64,000 nt of DNA from NCBI GenBank assembly GCA_027618995.1, contig JAQCGO010000004.1:1-64000 (forward strand). Direction: 5' to 3'. The notes beneath the pieces are model-generated. The model made no database searches. It was not told where the DNA came from and was given only the letters and a program-made list of their open reading frames with translations. The position numbers were made by a program, and so were the translations under genes. The stretch's first letter is position 1. The number at the start of each line of letters is the position of its first letter. Shown here piece after piece: positions 27,670 to 35,879 of this stretch. This DNA is from Pseudomonadota bacterium (GTDB lineage Bacteria > Pseudomonadota > Gammaproteobacteria > Steroidobacterales > Woeseiaceae).

Positions 27670-27929
27670 AAACTGCGGCCACTTTCACCGCCCGGGCGAT
27701 ACTCTATTCCCACACCCTCCAGCATGACTTTCGAATAGGGCTCGATGTTAAAGCCAGGCCTGGCCCACGCTGCATCCATGCGTCCGCCCTTCACCGGATA
27801 CAATCCGTCAAAAGTTGCTTCCGCTCCCGTATCGATTGTCGGTGTTGACGTTGCGCATCCGGACAATGCGACTGCAGTCAGTCCAAGCGCAGTCAGGTGC
27901 AAAATAGATGGTTGAATTTTCGCTAGCAT
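27633..27929 (-). pseudogene. DUF3313-like lipoprotein, truncated
   Basis: The ATG at 27929 has an AGGAA nine bases upstream and encodes a lipoprotein signal (LTALGLTAVALSGC). The mature part begins FDGLYPVKGGRMDAAWARPGFNIEPYSKVMLEGVGIEYRPGGESG, the start of DUF3313-type proteins, which normally run to more than 200 residues. After about residue 87 the sequence turns into out-of-frame guaD sequence and stops at residue 98. The promoter and start look functional, so a short lipidated peptide may still be made. Confidence 0.75.
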
Positions 27930-28021
27930 GATTGTGTTTCCTGTTGTTATTTCTGACGATGTGGTATTCGATCGGGGCGATTCTAGTACGCAAATTCCTC
28001 TGGAATTACATCGGCACTGTG

Positions 28022-29250
28022 ATGAAAAATCAATCGGCGACGCGAGCAGGGCTGCTAGCCGCAATTATTCTGCTGGCCGCATGTGGCAAGGATCCGGCGC
28101 AACTGAAACTGGTCGGCCGTCGTCGGCCATGGACCTGGAGATCTCACAGAGCCTGTCGGATTTGCTCGAGCAAAGCGGCGAGTTTCGGCTGACCACGACG
28201 AGTGCTCAGCAGTCGGGTGAGGATGCCCTCGATATGCTGCTGGCCGGCGAGGCCGACCTCGCGCTGGTCTCCAATTACCTGCCCTATCGCGCCGGCATTG
28301 CAACGGTAATGCCGCTGTATCCCAGTGTTTTGCATATCGGCTATCGCGAGGGACGAGATGCAAGCAGCGGGTACACGCTATTGAATCAGGCGCGCGTCTT
28401 CGCCGGACCCGAGGGCTCAGCGTCGCGACTGATGCTGGAACGTATCGTCGAGCGCATGCACCTGCCGCGCGACGCGTTTACCTATGTGGAGCGAACCGCC
28501 GATACCCGACCGGACGACATCGACGTCGTCGTTGTAATCGGACCGATCTCGTTGCATCACAGGACGGAATTGGATGGCTTCAAGCTGTTCTCTTTCGGCA
28601 CGCCAGCAGACATCGGCAGCGGCACGATCGTGGACGCTGCCACCCTGTTGAATCCGAATTTACTGTCGTTTGTCATCCCGGCCGGCACATACGGCGATGC
28701 CAACGTTGCACCCGTCGTAACCGTCGCCGTCGACAAGATCCTGGTCGCACGCCGCGATTTGGACCCTTCGGTCGTTTACGACCTCGTCAACGCTATTCGA
28801 CGCCTGCGGCCCGCGCTGGCCGCGAGCCGTGCCGGCCTGTTTGGTCAGTTTGACGATACCTTCGATGTCAGCAAGTCGACCATTGTCGTGCATGCCGGCA
28901 CACAGGATTTCTTGCAACGGGCCGAGCCCACGATGTATGAACGCTATTCCGGGGTCGCCGAAGTTGCCGTTACGCTTTTGATCGCACTGATATCGGCCAC
29001 ACTCGCCGTTATTCGAATCCTGAAGCGGAGGCGCAAGAACCGCATTGATCGCTTTTATTTGGCAATCATTGAAATCCGGGATTCCGTCAATCGCGAGTCC
29101 AGCTCCGCCGATCGCGAGAGGGCCAGACAGCAAATACGCGCATTGCAGAGTACCGCCTTCGATCAACTGGTCGCCGAACAACTGTCGGCTGATGAAAGTT
29201 TTCAGATTTTCATCACGTTGTCGAACGACGTCTTACAGCAGCTGGAATAG
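28022..29250 (+). pseudogene. TAXI-family TRAP solute-binding protein, frameshifted
   Basis: ATG 28022 opens a lipoprotein signal (GLLAAIILLAACGKDPAQLKLVG). One base, most simply a C, is missing at 28117-28119, and the correct frame resumes as PSSAMDLEISQSLSDLLEQ. The rest is a full TAXI receptor (QSGEDALDMLLAGEADLALVSNYLPY; TVMPLYPSVLHIG; LNPNLLSFVIPAGTYG) with a C-terminal membrane helix at about 350-370 and a cytoplasmic helical tail. Uninterrupted translation of the receptor would have no signal peptide. The TRAP permease gene expected beside it is not in the neighbourhood. Confidence 0.82.
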
Positions 29251-29271
29251 ACGCGCCGCACCTGCTGCTAC

Positions 29272-29362
29272 TGGCGGAGAAGGGGGGATTCGAACCCCCG
29301 GTACGGTATAAGCGTACACTCGCTTTCCAAGCGAGCGCCTTAAGCCACTCAGCCACCTCTCC
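29272..29362 (-). tRNA. tRNA-Ser (GGA anticodon)
   Basis: The minus strand folds into a serine tRNA. The acceptor stem is GGAGAGG (from 29362) with CTTCTCC plus a G and an encoded CCA (29272-29274). The anticodon arm reads CGCTTGGAAAGCG with GGA. A long variable arm and the T arm GGGGGTTCGAATCCCC follow. The long variable arm is diagnostic for Ser. It is convergent with the TAXI gene. Confidence 0.97.
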
Positions 29363-29398
29363 GGATGTATGTCAGCAGAACAGTAATCGGCCCTGGCG

Positions 29399-29659
29399 TC
29401 AGCCACCTAAACTCACTTTGGGCGGACGATCGATACAGGGCGAACCTGCCGGTCTTTCAGCGCGCGGTGACGCCGCAGGCAGCGGCACTTCTTTGAGCGG
29501 GTCCAGCGGATCCAGTTCTGCGGGAACTTCAACTCGCTTGCCAGCAACGGCCAGTTGGTAGGTCTGTACATCGTCACACGTTATTTCCGCGTCTTTGCCA
29601 CAGGCCGCCAGGCTTGCGAGGAGTAATAATCCCGCCGCACATCGGAAAAGTGTCGTCAT
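29399..29659 (-). CDS. Small lipoprotein downstream of dapA
   Basis: An 86-residue protein with a lipoprotein signal (RCAAGLLLLASLAAC, anchor Cys at about residue 20). The short Pro-rich mature part (ELDPLDPLKEVPLPAASP) ends in PCIDRPPKVSLGG. Its ATG overlaps the dapA stop. In many gammaproteobacteria this position holds bamC; here the protein is far too short to be BamC, though it could fill or be derived from that position. Confidence 0.65.
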   Translation of the reverse strand: MTTLFRCAAGLLLLASLAACGKDAEITCDDVQTYQLAVAGKRVEVPAELDPLDPLKEVPLPAASPRAERPAGSPCIDRPPKVSLGG

Positions 29660-30546
29660 GCCGCATCCTCCAGCGATACACCGGCATTCGCCAGCGCTGC
29701 CCGCATCTGGGCATGATATTGCCCGGGAAATTCAGTCAATGGCAAGCGCAGAATCGGTGCAATCAGTCCCATCTCGCTTACCGCCCATTTCACAGGAATC
29801 GGATTGGACTCGATAAACAATGCCGTGTTCAGCGGTTGCAACGAATCGTCGATAACTTTCGCCGCGCTGAACTCACCCTTTCTGGCCAGCGCACAAAGCC
29901 GGGCCATGGCCGCCGGCACCACGTTGCCACTGACCGTTACTACGCCGTGGCCGCCCTGCTCAAGAAACTGCAACACCGTAAAGTCATCACCGCTGTACAA
30001 CCTGAAGCCAGTGTCGACGCAGCCCTGAATGTCCTTGAGCCGCTGGATGTTGCCGGTCGCTTCCTTGATGCCAAAAATGTTGCCATGTATCGCCGCTTTG
30101 CCAACCGTCGCGGGGAGCATGTCGCAGCCTGTGCGCCCGGGCACGTTATACAACATGACCGGTTTGCTGACCGCATCGGCAACGGTCTGGAAATGTCGCA
30201 ACATTCCTTCCTGGGTCGGCTTGTTGTAGTACGGCACGACCAGCAAATAGGCGTCGATGCCCGCCTCCCCGACCGCGAGAGACAGGTCGATAGTCTGCGC
30301 GGTTGAATTGGACCCGGTACCCGCCACCACCGGGATGCGCCCGGCGGCCAGTTCGACAGCTCGGAATATCAGTTCAACGTGCTCGTTTCGGCTCAGGGTC
30401 GCGGCCTCACCTGTGGTTCCTGCGATGACCAGTCCATCGCTGCCCTCGGCCACATGAAATTCAATCAGACGCTTAAGAGCGGCATAATCAACCCGATCAT
30501 GTTCGTCAAACGGCGTCACCAAGGCGACCAGAGAGCCAGTAAACAC
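29656..30546 (-). CDS. dapA: 4-hydroxy-tetrahydrodipicolinate synthase
   Basis: Condenses pyruvate with aspartate semialdehyde, the first step specific to lysine and diaminopimelate. It has the GTTGEAATLSRNEH substrate loop at about residues 43-56, the catalytic Tyr in MLYNVPGRTGCD, and the Schiff-base Lys in FGIKEATGN. Length is 296 residues, close to the E. coli enzyme. It is divergent from gcvR, as in the dapA-gcvR region of E. coli. Confidence 0.97.
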   Translation of the reverse strand: MFTGSLVALVTPFDEHDRVDYAALKRLIEFHVAEGSDGLVIAGTTGEAATLSRNEHVELIFRAVELAAGRIPVVAGTGSNSTAQTIDLSLAVGEAGIDAYLLVVPYYNKPTQEGMLRHFQTVADAVSKPVMLYNVPGRTGCDMLPATVGKAAIHGNIFGIKEATGNIQRLKDIQGCVDTGFRLYSGDDFTVLQFLEQGGHGVVTVSGNVVPAAMARLCALARKGEFSAAKVIDDSLQPLNTALFIESNPIPVKWAVSEMGLIAPILRLPLTEFPGQYHAQMRAALANAGVSLEDAA

Positions 30547-30651
30547 GAGTTGTCCTCGCCAAGAATAAGGCCGCGATGTTACTGTTCATGCAGCGTGCTG
30601 GCAAGGCAGCTTGGATTGGCAAATTCCTCTAGTAAGGTAAAGTCTCAATAA

Positions 30652-31182
30652 ATGTCTCAACTTATTGTTTTATCAGTAATTGATACGGATCGAACCGGTG
30701 TCGTGCAGGATATCACCAAGGTCATTCTTTCAGTCGGCGGAAATATCGAAGAAAGCCGCATGACAACACTGGGTTCAGAGTTCGCCGTGCTGATGCTGGT
30801 CTCAGGCAGCTGGCACACCTTGAGCCGGCTCGAGACCGCTCTCGACAAGCTCAGCGCGGATCAGAATCTGACGGTTTCGATTCGCAAGACAGGCGCACGT
30901 CCGATTCGCAATGACCGCATGCCCTATGCGGTCGACGTCGTGAGCCTCGATCAGCAAGGCATCGTTTTCAACCTGGCGGAGTTTTTTGCCGCCCGCGATA
31001 TTGAAATCGCGGACGTCGCCACTCGACGTTACTCCGCGGCCCACACCGGGGCTCAGATGTTTGCCATCCAGATGGCTGTCAACATTCCATCGAGCGTTTC
31101 AATTTCCCACCTGCGCGATGATTTTCTCGAATTGTGTGACCGCCTGAATCTTGACGCGATAATCGAGCCCGTGAAGTCCTGA
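30652..31182 (+). CDS. gcvR: Glycine cleavage system transcriptional repressor-like ACT protein
   Basis: A 176-residue protein with two ACT domains. The first starts LIVLSVIDTDRTGVVQDITKVILSVGGNIEESRMTTLGSEFAVLMLVSG, the second PYAVDVVSLDQQGIVFNLAEFFAARDIEI. This matches GcvR, which senses glycine and interferes with GcvA in E. coli. Location beside dapA and the bcp remnant fits the E. coli order dapA-gcvR-bcp. Confidence 0.88.
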   Translation: MSQLIVLSVIDTDRTGVVQDITKVILSVGGNIEESRMTTLGSEFAVLMLVSGSWHTLSRLETALDKLSADQNLTVSIRKTGARPIRNDRMPYAVDVVSLDQQGIVFNLAEFFAARDIEIADVATRRYSAAHTGAQMFAIQMAVNIPSSVSISHLRDDFLELCDRLNLDAIIEPVKS

Positions 31183-31203
31183 ACAGGGCGCAACGGAGCA
31201 TGA

Positions 31204-31308
31204 CATGAGCGGGCCAGCAATGAATCGCGTTGTTGCGAATGGCGTAATGTGAAGGTCAAGGGGCACGCCGATGAGGTCTACGACGCGGTCCGGGCGCTTG
31301 ATCAATAA
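31204..31308 (+). pseudogene. bcp: Bcp/PrxQ peroxiredoxin, 3' remnant
   Basis: The frame ending at 31306-31308 encodes CEWRNVKVKGHADEVYDAVRALDQ, the last helix and strand of the Bcp thiol peroxidase. The Cys-containing catalytic N-terminal part (about 125 residues) is absent. A GGAGC followed by ATG near 31200-31207 may be the original start region, so the deletion looks internal to the gene. Position directly after gcvR is that of bcp in E. coli. The 145 bases to the next start hold no other gene. Confidence 0.8.
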
Positions 31309-31453
31309 CTCTTTTTAATTCAATTATTTATGTAATATCGGCGCACAAGCCAGCACGCGGCAGGCAGCTTTTGTGCGGCGATAACCGGTATGATGTGGAA
31401 CCAATCGCCAACCAGCGGTCGGACTTACTGTTCGAGCTTTCGAGACCCAATCC

Positions 31454-32956
31454 TTGATCAACAGAATTCTAAAACGCGCCTGTACCGGCCTTGTTGTCGC
31501 GGTCGCAATACTCGCCGCAGCCGCAAGCGCGGACGACATCCAGCTTCCCGATATGGGCAGCCCGGCAGACGCAATCCTGTCAAAGTCGACCGAAGCCCAG
31601 ATCGGTCGTGCCATCATGCGTGATATTCGCAACAGCGGCATGATTGTCGAAGACCCGCAGGTTGCTGAATACATCAACGAAATCGGCCACCGGATCGCGG
31701 TTCAGGCGAATGATGGCGACTACAGCTTTTCATTTTTCGTCGTCAACGACTCACGTATCAACGCATTCGCCCTGCCGGGTGGCTTTATTGGCGTGCACAC
31801 GGGCTTGATAGAGGCCTCGAGAAATGAAGATGAACTGGCCGGCGTGTTGGCGCACGAAGTTGCCCACGTCACGCAGCGCCATATAGCACGCGCGGTGCAT
31901 GCCAGTTCGCGCCAAAGCATGCTGTCAACCGCACTGATGCTCGGCGCGATGATTCTCGGTGCTGCCGGTGGCGACGGCGACGTAGTACAAGCCGGCGTCG
32001 CCGTTGCACAAGGTACTGCGGCGCAACAGCAGATCAATTTCACGCGCAGTAACGAGTACGAGGCGGACCGTATCGGCATTCGCGCGCTGGCAGAGGCTGG
32101 TTTCGATCCACATGGGATGGACTCATTTTTCGAGGTCATGTCCCGCCAGGAAACGTCTTCGCCGGATCGGCGTCTCCCCGACTTTTTGCGTACGCACCCG
32201 GTAACGACGGCGCGTATCTCGGAGGCGAAAAGTCGTGCCGCTGATTACCCGCGCGCGGTCACGGACGACTCGGCCAGCTACGGCATTGCACGTGCGCGCA
32301 TTCTGGTCGACCGCTACGACACACCGGAATTGGCCGTCGAATACTTCGAACGCCGCGACTACGCCGAGCAAACTGAATTTGAGCGCTACGGGCGAGCCGT
32401 CGCTTACCAGCGCAATGGCCAGCATCGCGAAGCGAATACGATTTTCGAAGAACTGAGCCGCAACGACATGAAGGTGATCGCCTACCACGTCGGTCTCGCG
32501 CAGACTCAGCTGGCACTGGAAAGCTATGCGGCCAGCCGCGATACTTTTACCCGCGCAATCGAGTTGTTCCCTCGCAATGTCCCGCTGGTGATCCATTATG
32601 CCGAGGCACTCTTGCAGCTCGGCGAAGCAGAAGAGGCGCACGCGATTCTATTGGACCTGCTGAACAACGTCCCACCGACACCGCAACAGGTACGGCTGAT
32701 AGCTCGCGCCGCGAACGAGGCTGGCGATGTCGCAGAGTCCTTGTATTACATGTCCGAATTTCGCCTGATGTCCGGCGATCTGATCGGCGGCATCAGCTTC
32801 CTGCGTCAGGCGCTCGCGTTGCCGGAGCTGCAGGAAATACAGCGTATTCGCTTCGAGGCACGCATCGACTTTATCCGCGAGTACATGTCCGAAGAGCAAT
32901 TGAAACAGTTGCAGCGTGCGCAACCAGCATCCACTTCTGCGCGCAATAATACTTGA
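31454..32956 (+). CDS. BepA-like M48 metalloprotease/chaperone with TPRs
   Basis: A 500-residue periplasmic protein, TTG start. A signal peptide (about 1-27) is followed by an M48 peptidase domain with the zinc motif LAHEVAHVTQRH (about residues 135-146) and the third ligand in NEYEADRIGIRAL. The C-terminal half has TPR-like helices from about residue 280 (ERYGRAVAYQRNGQHREANTIFEEL; LAQTQLALESYAASRDTF). This is the BepA/YfgC layout, which controls outer-membrane LptD and BAM assembly. mlaA follows after 7 bases. Confidence 0.87.
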   Translation: MINRILKRACTGLVVAVAILAAAASADDIQLPDMGSPADAILSKSTEAQIGRAIMRDIRNSGMIVEDPQVAEYINEIGHRIAVQANDGDYSFSFFVVNDSRINAFALPGGFIGVHTGLIEASRNEDELAGVLAHEVAHVTQRHIARAVHASSRQSMLSTALMLGAMILGAAGGDGDVVQAGVAVAQGTAAQQQINFTRSNEYEADRIGIRALAEAGFDPHGMDSFFEVMSRQETSSPDRRLPDFLRTHPVTTARISEAKSRAADYPRAVTDDSASYGIARARILVDRYDTPELAVEYFERRDYAEQTEFERYGRAVAYQRNGQHREANTIFEELSRNDMKVIAYHVGLAQTQLALESYAASRDTFTRAIELFPRNVPLVIHYAEALLQLGEAEEAHAILLDLLNNVPPTPQQVRLIARAANEAGDVAESLYYMSEFRLMSGDLIGGISFLRQALALPELQEIQRIRFEARIDFIREYMSEEQLKQLQRAQPASTSARNNT

Positions 32957-32963
32957 GATACCG

Positions 32964-33710
32964 ATGAGCAAGCGCCCGCAGAGGAACCGATTGCAGCGAT
33001 TCCTGCAATGCACCGCGCTGCTGGCGCTGTGCGTTCAGTTTGCGGCGTGCGCGACAACCGATGCAGCCAGCAACGATTCACTCGAGAAATATAACCGTTC
33101 AATGTTTGCCGTGAATCACTTCGGTGACAAGATCATCTACAAGCCTTTCGGCAAAGCCTATAAGACGGTCATTCCGAGTTTTGCGCGTAAAGGCATTTAC
33201 AATTTTTTTGAAAATCTGACGGCGCCACGATCGTCCGTCAACAATTTCCTGCAAGGCAAGCCGGCACGTGGATTCAGTGAACTTGCCCGATTCCTGTTCA
33301 ATAGCTCACTGGGCGTCGGCGGCCTGTTTGATGTTGCCTCGGCCGGCGGCCTGGAACGCTTCGACGAGGACTTTTCGCAAACGCTTGCCGTGTGGGGACT
33401 CCCCGAGGGTCCCTACCTTGTCATTCCAATATGGGGTCCGCGGTCAATGTTGGCTACCGCTGCACTGCCGGTAGACTTCTTTTCCGACCTGCAGCGGCAG
33501 ATCGACGATACCGGAACGCGCGACAAGCTCTACGTACTGCGTCTGATTGACGCCCGGTCGCGCCTGCTCACGACTGAAGAACTATTGAATAAGTCGCAGG
33601 ACCCGTATATCGCGTTTCGTGAGGCCTATCTGCAGAACCGGCAGTTCAATATCCATGACGGCGAACCGCCTGACGAAGAAGAGATCTATTTCTCCGACGA
33701 CGAGGAATAA
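32964..33710 (+). CDS. mlaA: MlaA outer-membrane lipid asymmetry lipoprotein
   Basis: A 248-residue lipoprotein (signal to FAAC) of the VacJ/MlaA family, which removes surface-exposed phospholipids from the outer membrane and hands them to MlaC. Characteristic segments are DSLEKYNRSMFAVNHFGDKIIYKPFGKAYKTVIP and NFFENLTAPRSSVNNFLQGK, then RFDEDFSQTLAVWGLPEGPYLVIPIWGPRS. ATG 32964 is preferred over a longer in-frame start. Its end overlaps the convergent mlaB by 25 bases, so the whole Mla set is clustered. Confidence 0.94.
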   Translation: MSKRPQRNRLQRFLQCTALLALCVQFAACATTDAASNDSLEKYNRSMFAVNHFGDKIIYKPFGKAYKTVIPSFARKGIYNFFENLTAPRSSVNNFLQGKPARGFSELARFLFNSSLGVGGLFDVASAGGLERFDEDFSQTLAVWGLPEGPYLVIPIWGPRSMLATAALPVDFFSDLQRQIDDTGTRDKLYVLRLIDARSRLLTTEELLNKSQDPYIAFREAYLQNRQFNIHDGEPPDEEEIYFSDDEE

Positions 33711-34006
33711 CCGCGTTCGAGCAAGTGCTGAACTTCAGCGGTCTCGGCTATGGCGCGAACCTTGTCCGGGATGGCGACAAAACTTATCGCAGATCCTGAC
33801 CGATTCGCCCTGCCGGTCCATTCCAGCAACAATGCCAGGCCCGCCGAGTCGGTTCGTTGCACGGCGCCAAGATCGATCTCGATGTTTGCCTGCCGCCGAA
33901 ACAGCTTCTCGCTGGCCTGCAGGATTTGTTCTGCCGTATCGAACGACATATCGCCACTGAGTTCGAAACGGCCTGCACCGCGATCTACGAGGTCGAAGTT
34001 ACTCAC
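33686..34006 (-). CDS. mlaB: MlaB STAS-domain protein
   Basis: A 106-residue cytoplasmic STAS protein of the MlaFEDB phospholipid transporter. The start is GTG 34006, overlapping the mlaC stop by 8 bases; the frame extends upstream into mlaC, which is not coding. NIEIDLGAVQRTDSAGLALLLEWTGRA is the STAS strand-loop-helix with the conserved DSAG (anti-sigma-antagonist-like Ser). It is the last gene of mlaFEDCB. Confidence 0.9.
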   Translation of the reverse strand: MSNFDLVDRGAGRFELSGDMSFDTAEQILQASEKLFRRQANIEIDLGAVQRTDSAGLALLLEWTGRANRSGSAISFVAIPDKVRAIAETAEVQHLLERGYSSSSEK

Positions 34007-34610
34007 CGCTGCCACTCTTTGCCTCGGATTTAAGACGGACAATGACCTGCTCCAGGCCGGTAGCACGAATCTCCGCATCGAACTCCGCGCGAAAGTTCCG
34101 TACATAGGAAACGCCCTCGATCATGACATCGAACATCATCCATCCATCGTCGTGACCGACCAGGGTGTAATTGACACTGACGTTACTGCCATCTTCCAGG
34201 TCGACCCGGGTCTTGACGACAACCGTTCTTTTCGTCACGTCGCCTCGAAACGGCAATACCTGAATTCGATCATGTTCGAAGTCGAGAATACCGTCGGCAT
34301 AGCGCTGCAGCAGGGTTGTGTAGAAGGCGTCGACGAAACGATCCTGTTGCTCGGCACTGGCCGTCTTCCAGTGTTTGGCGAGCACTTGCTGCGCGGCCAG
34401 CCGACGATCAAATCGGGGCAGCAGGACCCCCTCAATCAGGGCATACAATGACTCCGGATCACTTGCCAGATCGTCCTGTCGGCCATCCAGCTTCGCGGAC
34501 AACTCGCGAATCGCGTCTGTGACGAATTCGTCCGGTGGCGTCGCGGCCTGTGCCAGCGCTGCCGACAACAGCAACACCGCTGACACCACAGTTTTGGGGA
34601 TCCCGTTCAA
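33999..34610 (-). CDS. mlaC: MlaC periplasmic phospholipid carrier
   Basis: A 203-residue periplasmic shuttle between MlaA and MlaFEDB. Signal peptide at residues 1-22 (VVSAVLLLSAALAQA). The fold signature includes ALIEGVLLPRFDRRLAAQQVLAKHWKTASAEQQDRFVDAFYTTLLQRYADGIL, VNYTLVGHDDGWMMFDVMIEGVSYVRNFRAEF and the C-terminal GLEQVI helix. It lies in the mlaFEDCB operon. Confidence 0.94.
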   Translation of the reverse strand: MNGIPKTVVSAVLLLSAALAQAATPPDEFVTDAIRELSAKLDGRQDDLASDPESLYALIEGVLLPRFDRRLAAQQVLAKHWKTASAEQQDRFVDAFYTTLLQRYADGILDFEHDRIQVLPFRGDVTKRTVVVKTRVDLEDGSNVSVNYTLVGHDDGWMMFDVMIEGVSYVRNFRAEFDAEIRATGLEQVIVRLKSEAKSGSGE

Positions 34611-34634
34611 GCCATCAACTCCTGTTCGCCAGAA

Positions 34635-35099
34635 TTATTCATCCGCACGACCTTTGACCAGAAATCTGCCGATAAGGTTTTCCAGCACGATCGCTGATTG
34701 TGTAAACGAAATCTCACCGCCATTTTCGAGATAAAACTCCGAGCCGCCCGCTTGCAGGCCGACGTACTGACTACCGAGCAAACCAGCCGTCAGGATACTC
34801 GCGTCGGAGTCATCGGGAATATGATTAAAACGGCTGTCGATGACCATCGTAACCACCGCCTCAAGCGCTTCACCATCAAATTCAATCCCAGTTACACGAC
34901 CAATGGTGACGCCGGACATCGCAACCGGTGCGCGCTTCTTGAGGCTGCCGACATTCTCAAAGCGAGCCTGCACCGAATAGACGTCGGTGTTCGTGAAGTC
35001 ATTTCGGCCCGTCGTTTGAGTCGTGAGAAAAAATAATGCACCGATCCCCAGCAAGATGAACAAGCCGGTTCCGAGCTCCACCGCGCGATTCTGTCGCAT
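34635..35099 (-). CDS. mlaD: MlaD MCE-domain membrane protein
   Basis: A 154-residue protein. One N-terminal membrane helix (ELGTGLFILLGIGALFFLTTQ) is followed by the MCE domain: YSVQARFENVGSLKKRAPVAMSGVTIGRVTGIEF and ILTAGLLGSQYVGLQAGGS. MlaD forms the hexameric lipid-binding ring of the MlaFEDB complex in the inner membrane. 24 bases separate it from mlaC. Confidence 0.95.
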   Translation of the reverse strand: MRQNRAVELGTGLFILLGIGALFFLTTQTTGRNDFTNTDVYSVQARFENVGSLKKRAPVAMSGVTIGRVTGIEFDGEALEAVVTMVIDSRFNHIPDDSDASILTAGLLGSQYVGLQAGGSEFYLENGGEISFTQSAIVLENLIGRFLVKGRADE

Positions 35100-35108
35100 A
35101 GTCCTACC

Positions 35109-35879
35109 TCAGAGTAAATAAGCAGTAATCATGAAATCGAGGATGAGCACCGCAATCGCCGTCGACACTACGGTCCGCGTTGTCGCGCGCCCAACCCCTT
35201 CTGGCGTTGGAACTGAATTATAACCTTCCCATACTGCAATCAAACTCGCCACGAAGCCGAATACAATGCTCTTGGTGATGCCTTCGTAAACATCGTCCAG
35301 CTCCATGGCCTGCTGTAACTGTTGCCAGTATGCGCCAACATCGACATCGAGCAATTCCACAGCAACCAGGTGCGCGCCAAGCAGACCAACCATCGTGAAC
35401 ACGGCCGTCAATAACGGCATGGCGATGATGCCGCCCAAAAATCGGGGCACGAATACCCGTTGCATCGGATTGACAGCCATCATCTCCATGGCCGACAGCT
35501 GATCAGTCGCTTTCATGAGACCAATTTCCGATGTCAGTGCCGTTCCGGCGCGGCCGGCAAACAACAATGCCGTAATCACCGGCCCAATCTCTTTCACCAG
35601 GGCGAATCCGGCGAGAATTCCGGTAGCTTCCTCGGCATTGAATCGCTCGAGGTTCGCGAACGCCTGTAATCCAAGCACACCACCCACGAACAGGCCGCTG
35701 ACCATGATAATGACAATCGACAAGGCACCTGCATTAAAAATCTGGGCAACAACAAGACTGAATCGCCGCACCAACGTCGAAGGCGAATACCGTAACAGCT
35801 GAAAAAAGAACAAGGTCATCGCACCGAAAGTGCGGACAAATTCGCTCTGCGAGCGCCACAAATCGTGCAGGAATTTCAC
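35109..35879 (-). CDS. mlaE: MlaE ABC permease
   Basis: A 256-residue permease with five or six membrane helices. Segments typical of MlaE/YrbE proteins are VMVSGLFVGGVLGLQAFANLERF, EIGPVITALLFAGRAGTALTSEIGLMKATDQLSAMEMMAVNPMQ, and the C-terminal RTVVSTAIAVLILDFMITAYLL. It forms the membrane core of the MlaFEDB transporter and overlaps mlaF by 4 bases. Confidence 0.96.
   Translation of the reverse strand: MKFLHDLWRSQSEFVRTFGAMTLFFFQLLRYSPSTLVRRFSLVVAQIFNAGALSIVIIMVSGLFVGGVLGLQAFANLERFNAEEATGILAGFALVKEIGPVITALLFAGRAGTALTSEIGLMKATDQLSAMEMMAVNPMQRVFVPRFLGGIIAMPLLTAVFTMVGLLGAHLVAVELLDVDVGAYWQQLQQAMELDDVYEGITKSIVFGFVASLIAVWEGYNSVPTPEGVGRATTRTVVSTAIAVLILDFMITAYLL

Noticed and set aside
28022-28192. 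Programmed ribosomal frameshift in the TAXI gene
   Set aside because: There is no slippery heptamer or strong downstream structure; the simplest explanation is loss of one C in a CC(C) run.
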